Origin: Alphaproteobacteria bacterium UBA4588
GTDB lineage: Bacteria; Pseudomonadota; Alphaproteobacteria; Puniceispirillales; Puniceispirillaceae
Direction: 5' to 3'
Assembly: GCA_002387605.1 (NCBI GenBank)
Contig: DGJU01000002.1
Coordinates: forward strand, 1 to 27,778
DNA: 27,778 nt
Shown here: positions 1 through 8,338 of the stretch, piece after piece
Position numbering within the stretch: position 1 is the stretch's first letter
Layout of the letters: each line of letters opens with the position of its first letter
Program-made: the position numbers and the translations under genes
Notes under the pieces: model-generated
What the model saw: the letters and a program-made list of their open reading frames with translations, nothing else
Told to the model about the DNA's origin: nothing
Database searches by the model: none

Positions 1-1
1 T

Positions 2-676
2 GCAGAGACTGCGATGGAAGCCCCGGTTTCAGACATGCCACTGGAACCCATTTCCGCCGAGGCACATAGTGATGCAGCAGATGCCGGTGAACAGACTACG
101 GGCGAGACCGTACCTGATATGTTTGGCGCAGCAACAGATGCGGGCGAAACAAACCCTGCCTACCTTCAAAATGGGACAGATGAGATAGCCGTAAAGCACC
201 CTACTCCTCAACCCCATCAAGAAGCAGCTGTTAGGCGCAGGCCAAGTTTCATTCCGGCCGCGCCTGCAGATACTGGCAGTGATACCACCATTGTTCAAAC
301 AGCCCCTATCACTGAGGCGCGTCCAAGCCTCATGAACAAAATTTCAGGTCTATGGGCTGCAAAACAAAACCCGTCCCCAAAGACTGAGGCGGCTGAGGCA
401 AAAATATCTCGTGAACCATCAATTGGTGCCTTTGGTCCTGCTGTTACAAAAGCCCGTTCAGAGACAGCACAAAATGCTGTTAATGCAACATTTGCTGAGC
501 AAGACCAGAAAGCACAGATGGGTTCATCAGAGCCTGCAGCCGCTGCACCACAAAGTGCAATCCTAGATTTGCCGCATGTTGATGTTGTCCAGACAACATT
601 GCCAGTAGAGCCGCAGGCAGATGCACCAGATGACGACTTGGATATTCCAGCGTTTCTGCGCCGGCAAGCCAACTAA
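2..676 (+). CDS. ftsZ: Cell division protein FtsZ, C-terminal part (5' end outside window)
   Basis: This is the last 224 codons of a gene that begins before the window. FtsZ is the tubulin-like GTPase that forms the division ring in the cytoplasm. The GTPase domain itself lies upstream and is not seen. What is visible is a long linker rich in Ala, Pro, Glu and Thr, probably disordered, containing a PSFIPAAP stretch and an ARPSLMNKISGLW stretch of the kind seen in alphaproteobacterial FtsZ linkers. It ends in the conserved tail DLDIPAFLRRQAN, the peptide that binds membrane anchors such as FtsA. The reading frame is open from base 2, and an internal ATG at 14 is not the true start. lpxC follows, as is usual at the end of the division and cell-wall cluster. 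The call rests on the tail motif plus the neighbour. Confidence 0.9.
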   Translation, partial: AETAMEAPVSDMPLEPISAEAHSDAADAGEQTTGETVPDMFGAATDAGETNPAYLQNGTDEIAVKHPTPQPHQEAAVRRRPSFIPAAPADTGSDTTIVQTAPITEARPSLMNKISGLWAAKQNPSPKTEAAEAKISREPSIGAFGPAVTKARSETAQNAVNATFAEQDQKAQMGSSEPAAAAPQSAILDLPHVDVVQTTLPVEPQADAPDDDLDIPAFLRRQAN

Positions 677-684
677 TACATCAT

Positions 685-715
685 CAAGAGGGACCAGATT
701 ATCTGGTCCCTCTTG
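685..715 (+). terminator. Hairpin terminator after ftsZ
   Basis: A perfect inverted repeat begins 8 bp after the ftsZ stop. The arms are CAAGAGGGACCAGA and TCTGGTCCCTCTTG (14 bp) around a TTA loop. The stem is very stable, but the bases after it are GGCTACTCTT rather than a run of T. It is therefore either an imperfect intrinsic terminator or an mRNA-stabilising 3' end. It separates ftsZ from lpxC. Confidence 0.7.
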
Positions 716-903
716 GCTACTCTTATAAAAAGCCATACCCTGTTATTCAGGCATTATTGTTCGCCAAAATGCAAAAAAATGAACAAATACCGATATTACA
801 ACAATTTGTAACGAAATGTGATTTGTTTTTCCCTCTCCCTTTTTCTAGGTTATTTTCACGGTATTGGCGTTTCAATGCTGTCAGTCAGGGAATAAACACA
901 CGC

Positions 904-1848
904 ATGACCTCGCAACATCACGCACTACAGACAAGTCTGAAGCAGGTTGCAGAACTGCGTGGCATTGGACTTCATTCTGGTCGATTTATTGAAGTTCGGT
1001 TATTGCCTGCCCCAGCTGGTCACGGCATCGTATTCTACCGCACAGATATTCACGGGCTAGACCCGCTTATTCCTGCTCTTATCGATAATATTTCTGATGC
1101 ACGTTTATGCACGCGCATTCAAAATGCTGATGGTGTCAGCATGAGTACGATTGAACATTTCATGGCAGCCTTTCACGGTCTTGGCCTTGATAATGTTCTC
1201 ATCGAAGTTGATGGTCCGGAAATGCCTATTCTTGATGGTAGCGCTATTCAGATAGTTACGCTCCTCCAGCAGGCCGGTATTGTGGCGCTCGACAAGGTAA
1301 AGCCTGTTCTGGTTGTCACCAAACCTATTGAAGTTAAGCTTGAGAATGATGTTGTTCTTCAGCTTCTCCCATCAGAAACACTTGATTTAGATATCCAGAT
1401 TGATTTTGCTGACCCAGCCATTGGGCGTCAGCATTATCACTATACCCATCAGCATGGCTGTTTTGAAAACGAGCTGGCAGATGCCCGCACATTTTGTATG
1501 TTAAAAGATGTTGAAACGATGCGCCATTCTGGCCTTGCACGTGGCGGCTCTCTTGATAATGCTGTTGTTGTTGATAATGGGTCTATTTTAAATCAGGGTG
1601 GCTTGCGTAGCGAGAGCGAGTTTGTAAAACATAAGGTTCTTGACTGCCTTGGTGACCTTTATTTGCTTGGCATGTCTCTTCGGGCGCGTGTCTGTGCAAA
1701 TAAGCCGGGGCATGCAGCCTCAGCCGCATTATTGAAGGCATTGATGGCATCACCGTCGAGTTTCTATATTGAAAATGAAAATAACCTGCCACAGCAATCT
1801 GCGAACATGCACCTTCCTGAAGCAGCTGTTGCCCTCGCCAGCTCTTAA
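904..1848 (+). CDS. lpxC: UDP-3-O-acyl-N-acetylglucosamine deacetylase LpxC
   Basis: LpxC is the zinc-dependent deacetylase that catalyses the committed step of lipid A synthesis in the cytoplasm. The 314-residue product has the family motifs: TIEHFMAAFHG with zinc ligand His85 and neighbouring Glu84, then VKHKVLDCLGDLYLLG with His243 and Asp247, and KPGHA with His270, which matches the catalytic histidine of E. coli LpxC. The length matches the family (about 305). The frame is open further upstream to an ATG at 757, but those 49 residues have no family counterpart. The ATG at 904 gives the usual short lead before RGIGLHSG and was chosen. Its ribosome site is weak (AGGGA at 887-891, 12 nt away). 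No convincing promoter was found in 716-903. The position after ftsZ is standard in alphaproteobacteria. Confidence 0.95.
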   Translation: MTSQHHALQTSLKQVAELRGIGLHSGRFIEVRLLPAPAGHGIVFYRTDIHGLDPLIPALIDNISDARLCTRIQNADGVSMSTIEHFMAAFHGLGLDNVLIEVDGPEMPILDGSAIQIVTLLQQAGIVALDKVKPVLVVTKPIEVKLENDVVLQLLPSETLDLDIQIDFADPAIGRQHYHYTHQHGCFENELADARTFCMLKDVETMRHSGLARGGSLDNAVVVDNGSILNQGGLRSESEFVKHKVLDCLGDLYLLGMSLRARVCANKPGHAASAALLKALMASPSSFYIENENNLPQQSANMHLPEAAVALASS

Positions 1849-1889
1849 GCTTCCTTCTCTTTATTCGTTTTTTCGGTCATCAAAACGTC

Positions 1890-1913
1890 CTTGCCTCTTT
1901 TCACATTGGCAAG
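1890..1913 (+). other. Small hairpin between lpxC and bamD
   Basis: CTTGCC and GGCAAG form a 6-bp stem with a 12-nt T-rich loop in the 123-bp gap between lpxC and bamD. No immediate T run follows; a TTTTT lies about 15 nt further on. It may be a weak attenuator or may be chance. Nothing else was recognised in this gap. Confidence 0.2.
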
Positions 1914-1971
1914 CAGGGGGTATTGTCCTTTTTAAGTATTTCCGTTCCGGCCAAAAACAGGCGAGTTAATC

Positions 1972-2808
1972 ATGAGCACCCTTTTTTCATCATATGTCGG
2001 AACATGCAAAACCTTGTGCCTGATGAGCATCATACTGGTTCTGCTGAGCGCCTGTTCAAATGGCCCTGTTATTGATGAACAGGTAGAACAGCCGGTGGAG
2101 GTGCTCTATAATGAAGCCCTCGACCTTGCTCTTGCCAACCAGCCTAAAAAAGCAGCGCCAAAGTTTGAAGAAGTCGAGCGCCAGCACCCCTATTCGGTCT
2201 GGGCTGTCCGCTCCCAAATAATGGCCGGTTGGGCCTTTTATGCCGAGAATGATTATCAACGCGCTGTTGCCACACTAGATAGGTTTATTGAACTCTATCC
2301 AGCTGATCCGCTTACCGAATATGCCTACTATCTGCGTGCTCTCTGCTTTTATGAGCAGATTGTCGATGTTGAGCGTGATGCTGACATGACCCGGCGTGCA
2401 ATGGCAGCGTTTGAAGAATTAGTTCGCCGCTATCCCGAAGGCAATTACAGCCGTGATGCTCAGCTAAAAGCAGACCTGACACGCTCACACCTTGCCGGCA
2501 AGGAAATGGCAGTAGCACGCTTTTATATGGAACAGGGCTATTATAGCGCTGCCCTGAAGCGCTTTGCCATTGTTGTCCGGGATTTTGATAATACCAATCA
2601 GGTGCCAGAAGCACTGTATCGGATGGTAGAAACTTATCTCTCTCTTGGGCTCACCGATGAGGCTGAACGCGTGGTTCAGGTGAGTGAATATAATTATCCA
2701 GACTCTGTATGGACAGAACGGGCGGTTGAGGTGCTTAACAATCCTGAACGCGCCGGCCCACGAGGGCTTATTGGTTCAGTCATCGACAGAGCTCTGACAA
2801 TTTTTTAG
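1972..2808 (+). CDS. bamD: Outer membrane assembly lipoprotein BamD
   Basis: BamD is an essential lipoprotein of the BAM complex, which folds beta-barrel proteins into the outer membrane. It works on the periplasmic face of that membrane. The 278-residue product starts with a hydrophobic signal and a lipobox, LSAC, giving a lipidated Cys28. The rest is made of helical TPR-like repeats, for example VLYNEALDLALANQPKKAAPKFEEVERQHP cut as YNEALDLALAN and PKKAAPKFEEVERQHPYS, and SEYNYPDSVWTERA near the end, as in the YfiO/ComL family. The length is slightly above E. coli BamD (245). recN follows 14 bp after the stop, so the two are probably cotranscribed. The bamD-recN-ligA order supports the call. 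Confidence 0.93.
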   Translation: MSTLFSSYVGTCKTLCLMSIILVLLSACSNGPVIDEQVEQPVEVLYNEALDLALANQPKKAAPKFEEVERQHPYSVWAVRSQIMAGWAFYAENDYQRAVATLDRFIELYPADPLTEYAYYLRALCFYEQIVDVERDADMTRRAMAAFEELVRRYPEGNYSRDAQLKADLTRSHLAGKEMAVARFYMEQGYYSAALKRFAIVVRDFDNTNQVPEALYRMVETYLSLGLTDEAERVVQVSEYNYPDSVWTERAVEVLNNPERAGPRGLIGSVIDRALTIF

Positions 2809-2822
2809 TCTGCGAGGAGCAG

Positions 2823-4490
2823 ATGCTCGTCCATCTCAGCATCACTAATATCGTCCTCATAGAGCGTCTGTTACTTGACGTTAGCGACGGCCTGACGGTT
2901 ATGACCGGCGAGACCGGAGCCGGCAAATCCATTCTGCTTGACGCGCTGGGGCTGGTACTGGGAAGCCGGGCAAATTTTGGCCTTATCCGCACCGGAACAG
3001 ATAAAGCGCACGTAACAGCCTCCTTTGATTTACCAGACAGCCACCCTGTCCGCACAGCACTTGATGAGGCTGGCATTGATGCAAGCGAAATGATTGTGTT
3101 GCGCCGGCAACTCAGAAGTGACGGAAAATCATCAGCTCATATTAACGACCAGCCTGTGTCGCTCACCCTGCTTCGTCAATGCGGTGATATGCTTGTTGAA
3201 ATTCAAGGTCAGTTTGAAGGCCGCGGTCTTCTGGATACCGACAGTCATCTGGGTCTGATTGACCGTGCCGCGGGGCACCATGACGATATTCACGCGCTTC
3301 GTGCAGCATGGTCTGAGTTAAAACAGAGCCGTGATGCGCGTATTCAGGCAACCGAAGACCTTTCCCGGGCGCGCGAGGAAGAAGATTGGTTGCGAGATGC
3401 TGTTCAACAGCTTGACCAGCTTGGCGCAGAAGCTGATGAGGAACGCCGCCTTGAAGAAGAGCGCGGCATGCATGCTCATGCAGCGCGTATTGCCGATGCC
3501 TTACAACAAGCAGATGGGCTGCTATCAGGCGAGACAGGCGCTGGTCTTCAGACGGCGCGCGCCCTTAGCCTTCTGGAACGCCAGCTCGATGTTGCGGCAG
3601 GAACGCTGTCAGCAACCGTAGAGGCATTAGCCCGCGCAGCTGCCGAGCTTGAAGAAGCCGAAGCTCAATTGCGTGATGCAGGTCGCTCGCTTAACGGAAA
3701 CCCAGAACGGCTTTCTGAAATTGAAGAACGGCTTCATAGCCTGCGCGCCCAAGCCCGAAAACATCAGGTCACTGTTACTGACCTTCCCGAGCTTCACCAG
3801 TCCTTACAGAACCGCCTTGCTGCAATGGATGACCAGTCAGGCTTTCTTGCATCATTGGCAGAAGCAGAAACAGCTGCCTATAATCATTATTGTCGCTATG
3901 CAACCAAAGTGTCAGATGCTCGTGCAAAAACTGCTGCCGCGCTTGATGCTGCTGTGATGTCAGAATTGCCTCCGCTAAAGCTAGAAGCCGCCTTGTTCAA
4001 AACTGATTTGACGCGCTTGGATGAGCCGAAATGGGGCGCGCTTGGATGGGATAAATGCCGGTTTGAGGCATCTACTAACCCCGGGATGAGCACTGGCCCG
4101 ATTGACAGGATTGCATCGGGCGGCGAGCTTGCCCGTTTTCTGCTGGCATTAAAAGTGGCTCTTTCTGGCAATGAGATACCAAAAACCCTTATCTTTGATG
4201 AAGTTGATTCTGGGGTTGGGGGCGCTGTTGCGGCGGCTGTTGGGGCGCGTTTATCGCGTCTTGGCGAAGATATGCAGACACTTGTTATTACCCACTCTCC
4301 GCAAGTGGCTGGCAAAGGGCATGCACATCTACGGATCGCAAAAAAGCAATCTGAGAGCGGTGTTGTCAGCTATACAGAGACGCTTATGCGTGATGCACGG
4401 GTGGAAGAAATTGCCCGGATGATTTCAGGTGATGTTGTTACATCTGAAGCGCGGGCTGCTGCGATAAACCTGCTTGGTTTTTCATCATGA
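2823..4490 (+). CDS. recN: DNA repair protein RecN
   Basis: RecN is an SMC-like ATPase that acts at DNA double-strand breaks before RecA-dependent repair. The 555-residue product has an N-terminal Walker A box, GETGAGKS, at residues 29-36. A central region rich in Glu, Ala and Leu follows (about 150-360) and is probably coiled coil. The C-terminal half has the ABC signature IASGGELARFLLALK, the Walker B segment TLIFDEVDSGVGG and the H-loop VITHSPQVAG. The length fits the family. The start at 2823 has GAGGAG 4 nt upstream and fits the family N-terminus. The stop overlaps the ligA start (ATGA), so translation is likely coupled. In the segment EIQGQFEGRG the usual family motif IHGQH reads IQGQF (see findings). 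Confidence 0.95.
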   Translation: MLVHLSITNIVLIERLLLDVSDGLTVMTGETGAGKSILLDALGLVLGSRANFGLIRTGTDKAHVTASFDLPDSHPVRTALDEAGIDASEMIVLRRQLRSDGKSSAHINDQPVSLTLLRQCGDMLVEIQGQFEGRGLLDTDSHLGLIDRAAGHHDDIHALRAAWSELKQSRDARIQATEDLSRAREEEDWLRDAVQQLDQLGAEADEERRLEEERGMHAHAARIADALQQADGLLSGETGAGLQTARALSLLERQLDVAAGTLSATVEALARAAAELEEAEAQLRDAGRSLNGNPERLSEIEERLHSLRAQARKHQVTVTDLPELHQSLQNRLAAMDDQSGFLASLAEAETAAYNHYCRYATKVSDARAKTAAALDAAVMSELPPLKLEAALFKTDLTRLDEPKWGALGWDKCRFEASTNPGMSTGPIDRIASGGELARFLLALKVALSGNEIPKTLIFDEVDSGVGGAVAAAVGARLSRLGEDMQTLVITHSPQVAGKGHAHLRIAKKQSESGVVSYTETLMRDARVEEIARMISGDVVTSEARAAAINLLGFSS

Positions 4491-6580
4491 ATGATGCAGA
4501 CCGGCTAAGGCCTGATAGCATCACTGCGCTAGAGGGCACTGAAGCGGCGCTTCTGCTAGAAGAGCTTGCCTCACTCATCAGCTATCATGATAACCGCTAT
4601 CATGGTGAGGATAGCCCGGAAATTTCAGATGCTGATTATGATGCAGTTGTCGCGCTGAACAGAGACATAGAGGCAGCATTCCCTGCCCTTATAAGAGCTG
4701 ATAGCCCGTCGGTGCGCGTTGGCGCTGCGCCGTCCCCTGCTTTTGGTAAAATCACCCATAGCCAGCCCATGCTATCGCTCAGCAATGCGTTTGATAAGAC
4801 TGATATTGATGATTTTATTGCGCGTATTAGCCGGTTCCTTGCGCTAGAGAGCACAGAGCCCCTCGGCTTTACTGCCGAGCCAAAGATTGATGGCTTGTCT
4901 ATTAGCTTGCGCTATGAGGCAGGACAGCTTGTTCAGGCAGCAACCCGCGGTGATGGCAGCGAAGGTGAGGATGTTACCGCCAATGTAATGCAGATAAAAG
5001 ATATCCCGCACCGCGTGACACAAAGCGGTGCAAAACTGCCTGATGTGCTAGAAGTACGCGGCGAAATCTATATGACAAAAGCCGATTTTGCTGCCCTGAA
5101 TGAGCGGCAGGCTGAAGCTGGCCTCAAGCCTTTTGCAAACCCGCGAAATGCTGCCGCCGGCTCCCTTCGCCAAAAAGATGCTTCGATTACAGCTGCCCGG
5201 CCACTACATTTTTTTGCCTATGCGTCAGGTACAATATCAACAGCTGTTAGCGATACACATCACGGCTTCCTTGACTATTTATCTGAGTGCGGCTTTGTTG
5301 TGAATACCCTCACAAGGCTGTGCCATAATGCAGAAGAGCTTGTTGCAAGCTGGCGAGATATCAACACCGCCCGCCCGCACCTTGATTATGATATTGACGG
5401 TGTGGTCTACAAAGTTAACCGGCATGACTGGCAGCAACGGCTGGGTCAGGTAAGCCGCGCACCACGCTGGGCTATTGCGCATAAGTTTGCTGCTGAACAG
5501 GCCGAGACAACACTTCTTGATATTGACATACAGGTGGGACGCACTGGCGCCTTAACCCCTGTCGCCCGGCTTGCGCCAGTGCTCGTCGGCGGCGTGACTG
5601 TGTCAAACGCAACATTGCATAATGAAGATGAAGTGCGGCGCAAAAATATCCGTATTGGTGATAGGGTTATTCTGCAGCGTGCGGGGGATGTTATCCCCCA
5701 GATTGTACGGGTCGTTGAGGCAAGCCGCGATGGCAGCGAGCGCGAATTCCTCTTTCCCGATAAATGTCCAGTCTGTCATCATCCTGCCATTCGCCCTGAC
5801 GGAGAGGCTATTCGGCGTTGTACGGGCGGCTTTACCTGTGAGGCGCAACGTCTTGAGAGGTTCAAGCATTTTGTAAGCCGTAATGCGATGGATATTGACG
5901 GGCTTGGCGAGCGCCAGATTGAGCTTTTTGTTGAGAAGGATTGGGTGAGAACGGTTGCTGATATTTTCCGCCTCACAGCTCGAGAAGACGATATTGCCAG
6001 CCTTGATCGTATGGGTCAGAAATCAGCAGAAAACCTTGTTAATGCGATTAATGCTGCCAGAAAAAATGAGCTTTCCCGAGTTATCTTTGGCTTAGGCATC
6101 CGGCAAATCGGACAGGCAACAGCACGCCTGCTTGCACAGCATTACCTGTCTCTGGACGGGCTTATGAATGCCTGTCGTCAGGCACAGGACAACACAGCCT
6201 CTGCTTATAGTGACCTTGTTGGCATTGACCAGATAGGGGCATCTGTTGCTGACGATCTTATCCTGTTTTTTGCTGATGATAGTCACAGAAACATGGTGCT
6301 GGATTTGCTTGGTGAAATTCAACCCCCACCGCCTGAACAACCTGAAGACTCGGTCATTTCTGGCAAGATAATTGTCTTCACAGGAACATTAACCAGTCTT
6401 TCGCGCACTGAAGCAAAAGCACAAGCAGAGCGTCTTGGCGCCCGCGTATCGGGATCTATATCCGCCAAAACTGATTATCTGGTTGCCGGGGCAGATGCCG
6501 GCTCCAAAGCCCGAAAGGCAGCAGAGCTTGGCGTGACGATACTGACAGAAGAAAACTGGCGTACTCTCATTAACAGCTAG
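4487..6580 (+). CDS. ligA: NAD-dependent DNA ligase LigA
   Basis: LigA seals DNA nicks using NAD+ in replication and repair. The 697-residue product has the full domain order. An N-terminal Ia domain contains YHDNRYHGEDSPEISDADYD. The adenylation domain has its AMP-accepting lysine in EPKIDGLS (Lys133). An OB-fold follows, then a four-cysteine zinc finger (CPVC, then CTGGFTC, the same spacing as E. coli LigA). Helix-hairpin-helix repeats contain MDIDGLGERQIE and LGIRQIGQATARLL. A C-terminal BRCT domain starts at about residue 618 (GKIIVFTGTL). The length is close to E. coli (671). The start overlaps the recN stop by ATGA. It is the last gene of this plus-strand run and meets pepP tail to tail, 9 bp away. 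Confidence 0.97.
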   Translation: MNDADRLRPDSITALEGTEAALLLEELASLISYHDNRYHGEDSPEISDADYDAVVALNRDIEAAFPALIRADSPSVRVGAAPSPAFGKITHSQPMLSLSNAFDKTDIDDFIARISRFLALESTEPLGFTAEPKIDGLSISLRYEAGQLVQAATRGDGSEGEDVTANVMQIKDIPHRVTQSGAKLPDVLEVRGEIYMTKADFAALNERQAEAGLKPFANPRNAAAGSLRQKDASITAARPLHFFAYASGTISTAVSDTHHGFLDYLSECGFVVNTLTRLCHNAEELVASWRDINTARPHLDYDIDGVVYKVNRHDWQQRLGQVSRAPRWAIAHKFAAEQAETTLLDIDIQVGRTGALTPVARLAPVLVGGVTVSNATLHNEDEVRRKNIRIGDRVILQRAGDVIPQIVRVVEASRDGSEREFLFPDKCPVCHHPAIRPDGEAIRRCTGGFTCEAQRLERFKHFVSRNAMDIDGLGERQIELFVEKDWVRTVADIFRLTAREDDIASLDRMGQKSAENLVNAINAARKNELSRVIFGLGIRQIGQATARLLAQHYLSLDGLMNACRQAQDNTASAYSDLVGIDQIGASVADDLILFFADDSHRNMVLDLLGEIQPPPPEQPEDSVISGKIIVFTGTLTSLSRTEAKAQAERLGARVSGSISAKTDYLVAGADAGSKARKAAELGVTILTEENWRTLINS

Positions 6581-6581
6581 T

Positions 6582-6600
6582 CGCTTCTTTTAATGAAGCG
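6582..6600. terminator. Candidate two-way hairpin between ligA and the aminopeptidase gene
   Basis: CGCTTC and GAAGCG form a 6-bp stem around TTTTAAT, starting 2 bp after the ligA stop and overlapping the last codons of the opposing gene. The position between converging genes suits a shared terminator. However, no T run follows directly on the plus strand (ATTTTT comes 6-12 nt later), so this is tentative. Confidence 0.35.
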
Positions 6601-8338
6601 GCGCGCATTTTTCAGCAAGGAACGCTTCTAAATGAGGCGGGAGGTGCGGTGATAATGTGCTGTGAACTGTCGCATGATAGTGATTCAGCCATGATAATTG
6701 GGCAGATGTTAATCCATCCCTATCAATCAGTGCGAGATCAAACGGAAAAAGCGTAAGTGTCTCAAAGGCAAGCCATCCCGGCGCCGTAGCAACCGTCAGG
6801 ACAAGATTTTCATGCCGTATGCCAAAAGCATCTTTTTTATAGGTACCAGGCTCATTTGACAGAAGATAGCCGGCATAAATGGCATCATGTCGACGCGGTG
6901 CAATCGATGCAGGTCCTTCATGAACTGATAGAATATGGCCCACACCATGTCCGGTGCCATGACCATAATCAAGCCCTTCTGCCCATAATGGAGCCCGGCA
7001 TATGGCATCTAGCTGTGCACCTGTCGTCCCCTCAGGGAACTGCGTCATGGCAAGGTTTGCATGCGCTGCAAAAACAGCTGTTGAGCAACGACGCGTTTCA
7101 TTATCAATCGTGCCGACAGCAAAACAACGGGTGATATCTGTTGTTCCCATTTGGTAATGACCACCTGAATCAAGCAACAAAACCCCAGGGCCTTTAAGGG
7201 CTGCATCAGAGGCCTTAACAGCACGATAATGTACGATTGCACCATGCGCGCCAAATCCAGCAATAGCCGGAAAGCTATCACAGATAAAATGCTCATCTTC
7301 ACTGCGAAAAGCGGCAAGCTGTTCTGCAATCTGATGTTCGTGAAAGGCAGGTTTATCCTGCTGTTCAAACCAGTGCCAGAAACGTACTAACGCACAGCCA
7401 TCACGAATATGAGCCTCTTTGAAGCCAGCTATTTCAGCTGGGTTTTTTACTGCTTTTAGTGTCTGAATATGATCAGGCACCAGCCGGACATCATGGTCTG
7501 CTGTCTTAAGAGCTGTGAACAAAGCCATCGGAAGGCGCGCGGCATCACAAAGCGTTATACTGCCAGAGGCTTCCTTGAGAACCCTGTCCAATTCTGAAAA
7601 GCTAATCGCTGGAACATCCTCACAAACAGCCTCACCTGTTTCGGTAATAAGCTGAATATCGCCTGTTTTTCTGACCAATGCAAAGGACAGAAAATAGGGT
7701 GTACAGGCAAGGTCGCGTGCGCGTAAATTTAACAGCCAATTGACACTATCAGGCGCTGTTAGCAAAAGATAATCTGCGCCCTGCCCTGCAAGATAGGAGG
7801 CAAGCTCTTCGCATTTATCTGCCGAAGAGCGTCCACTTACCGCATCATCAAGGAAGAAGGGCGCGGCAGCTGGATAGTCTGGCCGGTCATCCCATACTGC
7901 ATCTATGGGGTGGGTATCATGCATTGTTAGCACGATATCCGTGTCCTGAAAAACAGCCTCAAGCTTGTCAAACCCTGACTTTGTTAGGGTCCAGCCATAC
8001 GCCCCTATCCTGAGCGGTGTATCCTGCGCATCTGCTGCAGATTTAATCCAGTCATGGGCCGGGGAAGAGATCATATCATGCGCGTCAAAATACCGGCTAT
8101 CGAGTTCACGCTCCATCTGGACATGATAACGGCTATCGGAAAAAACAGCTGCTGTATCGGCTAGAATAACAGCCACGCCAGCAGACCCTGTAAAGCCTGT
8201 TAGCCAGGCAAGCCGCTCATCAGCCGCACGCACTTCCTCGCCTTGATACATATCAGCCCGATTGATAATAAACCCATCTAGGCCTGCCGTACTAAGGGCG
8301 GTGCGAAATTTTGCTAGCCTATCCTTATGGCTCATCAT
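6590..8338 (-). CDS. pepP: Xaa-Pro aminopeptidase (aminopeptidase P, M24B family)
   Basis: This enzyme removes the N-terminal residue from peptides with proline in second place, using two metal ions. The 582-residue product has the long, three-domain layout of eukaryotic-type aminopeptidase P: two creatinase-like N-terminal domains (about 5-310), the catalytic pita-bread fold (about 315-520) and a short C-terminal domain. All five metal ligands are present: Asp390 (LLLDSGG), Asp401 (TTDITR), His464 (GTGHGVGH), Glu496 (NEPGTY) and Glu510 (IRHENL). Their spacing closely follows human APP1. No signal peptide is seen, so it should be cytoplasmic. Two tandem ATGs (8338 and 8335) overlap the prmA stop; either could be used. 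The symbol is by function; this long form differs from E. coli PepP. It is the last gene of an operon with uvrD and prmA. Confidence 0.9.
   Translation of the reverse strand: MMSHKDRLAKFRTALSTAGLDGFIINRADMYQGEEVRAADERLAWLTGFTGSAGVAVILADTAAVFSDSRYHVQMERELDSRYFDAHDMISSPAHDWIKSAADAQDTPLRIGAYGWTLTKSGFDKLEAVFQDTDIVLTMHDTHPIDAVWDDRPDYPAAAPFFLDDAVSGRSSADKCEELASYLAGQGADYLLLTAPDSVNWLLNLRARDLACTPYFLSFALVRKTGDIQLITETGEAVCEDVPAISFSELDRVLKEASGSITLCDAARLPMALFTALKTADHDVRLVPDHIQTLKAVKNPAEIAGFKEAHIRDGCALVRFWHWFEQQDKPAFHEHQIAEQLAAFRSEDEHFICDSFPAIAGFGAHGAIVHYRAVKASDAALKGPGVLLLDSGGHYQMGTTDITRCFAVGTIDNETRRCSTAVFAAHANLAMTQFPEGTTGAQLDAICRAPLWAEGLDYGHGTGHGVGHILSVHEGPASIAPRRHDAIYAGYLLSNEPGTYKKDAFGIRHENLVLTVATAPGWLAFETLTLFPFDLALIDRDGLTSAQLSWLNHYHATVHSTLSPHLPPHLEAFLAEKCAPLH

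Noticed and set aside
875..895. Six-codon mini-ORF (MLSVRE) just before lpxC
   Set aside because: It has no clear ribosome site and is short enough to be chance.
757..903. Upstream extension of lpxC in the same frame
   Set aside because: The 49 extra residues have no LpxC counterpart, and the ATG at 904 gives the normal N-terminus.
3896..4315. Open frame on the minus strand opposite recN (139 codons)
   Set aside because: It is a shadow of the conserved RecN C-terminal ATPase half.
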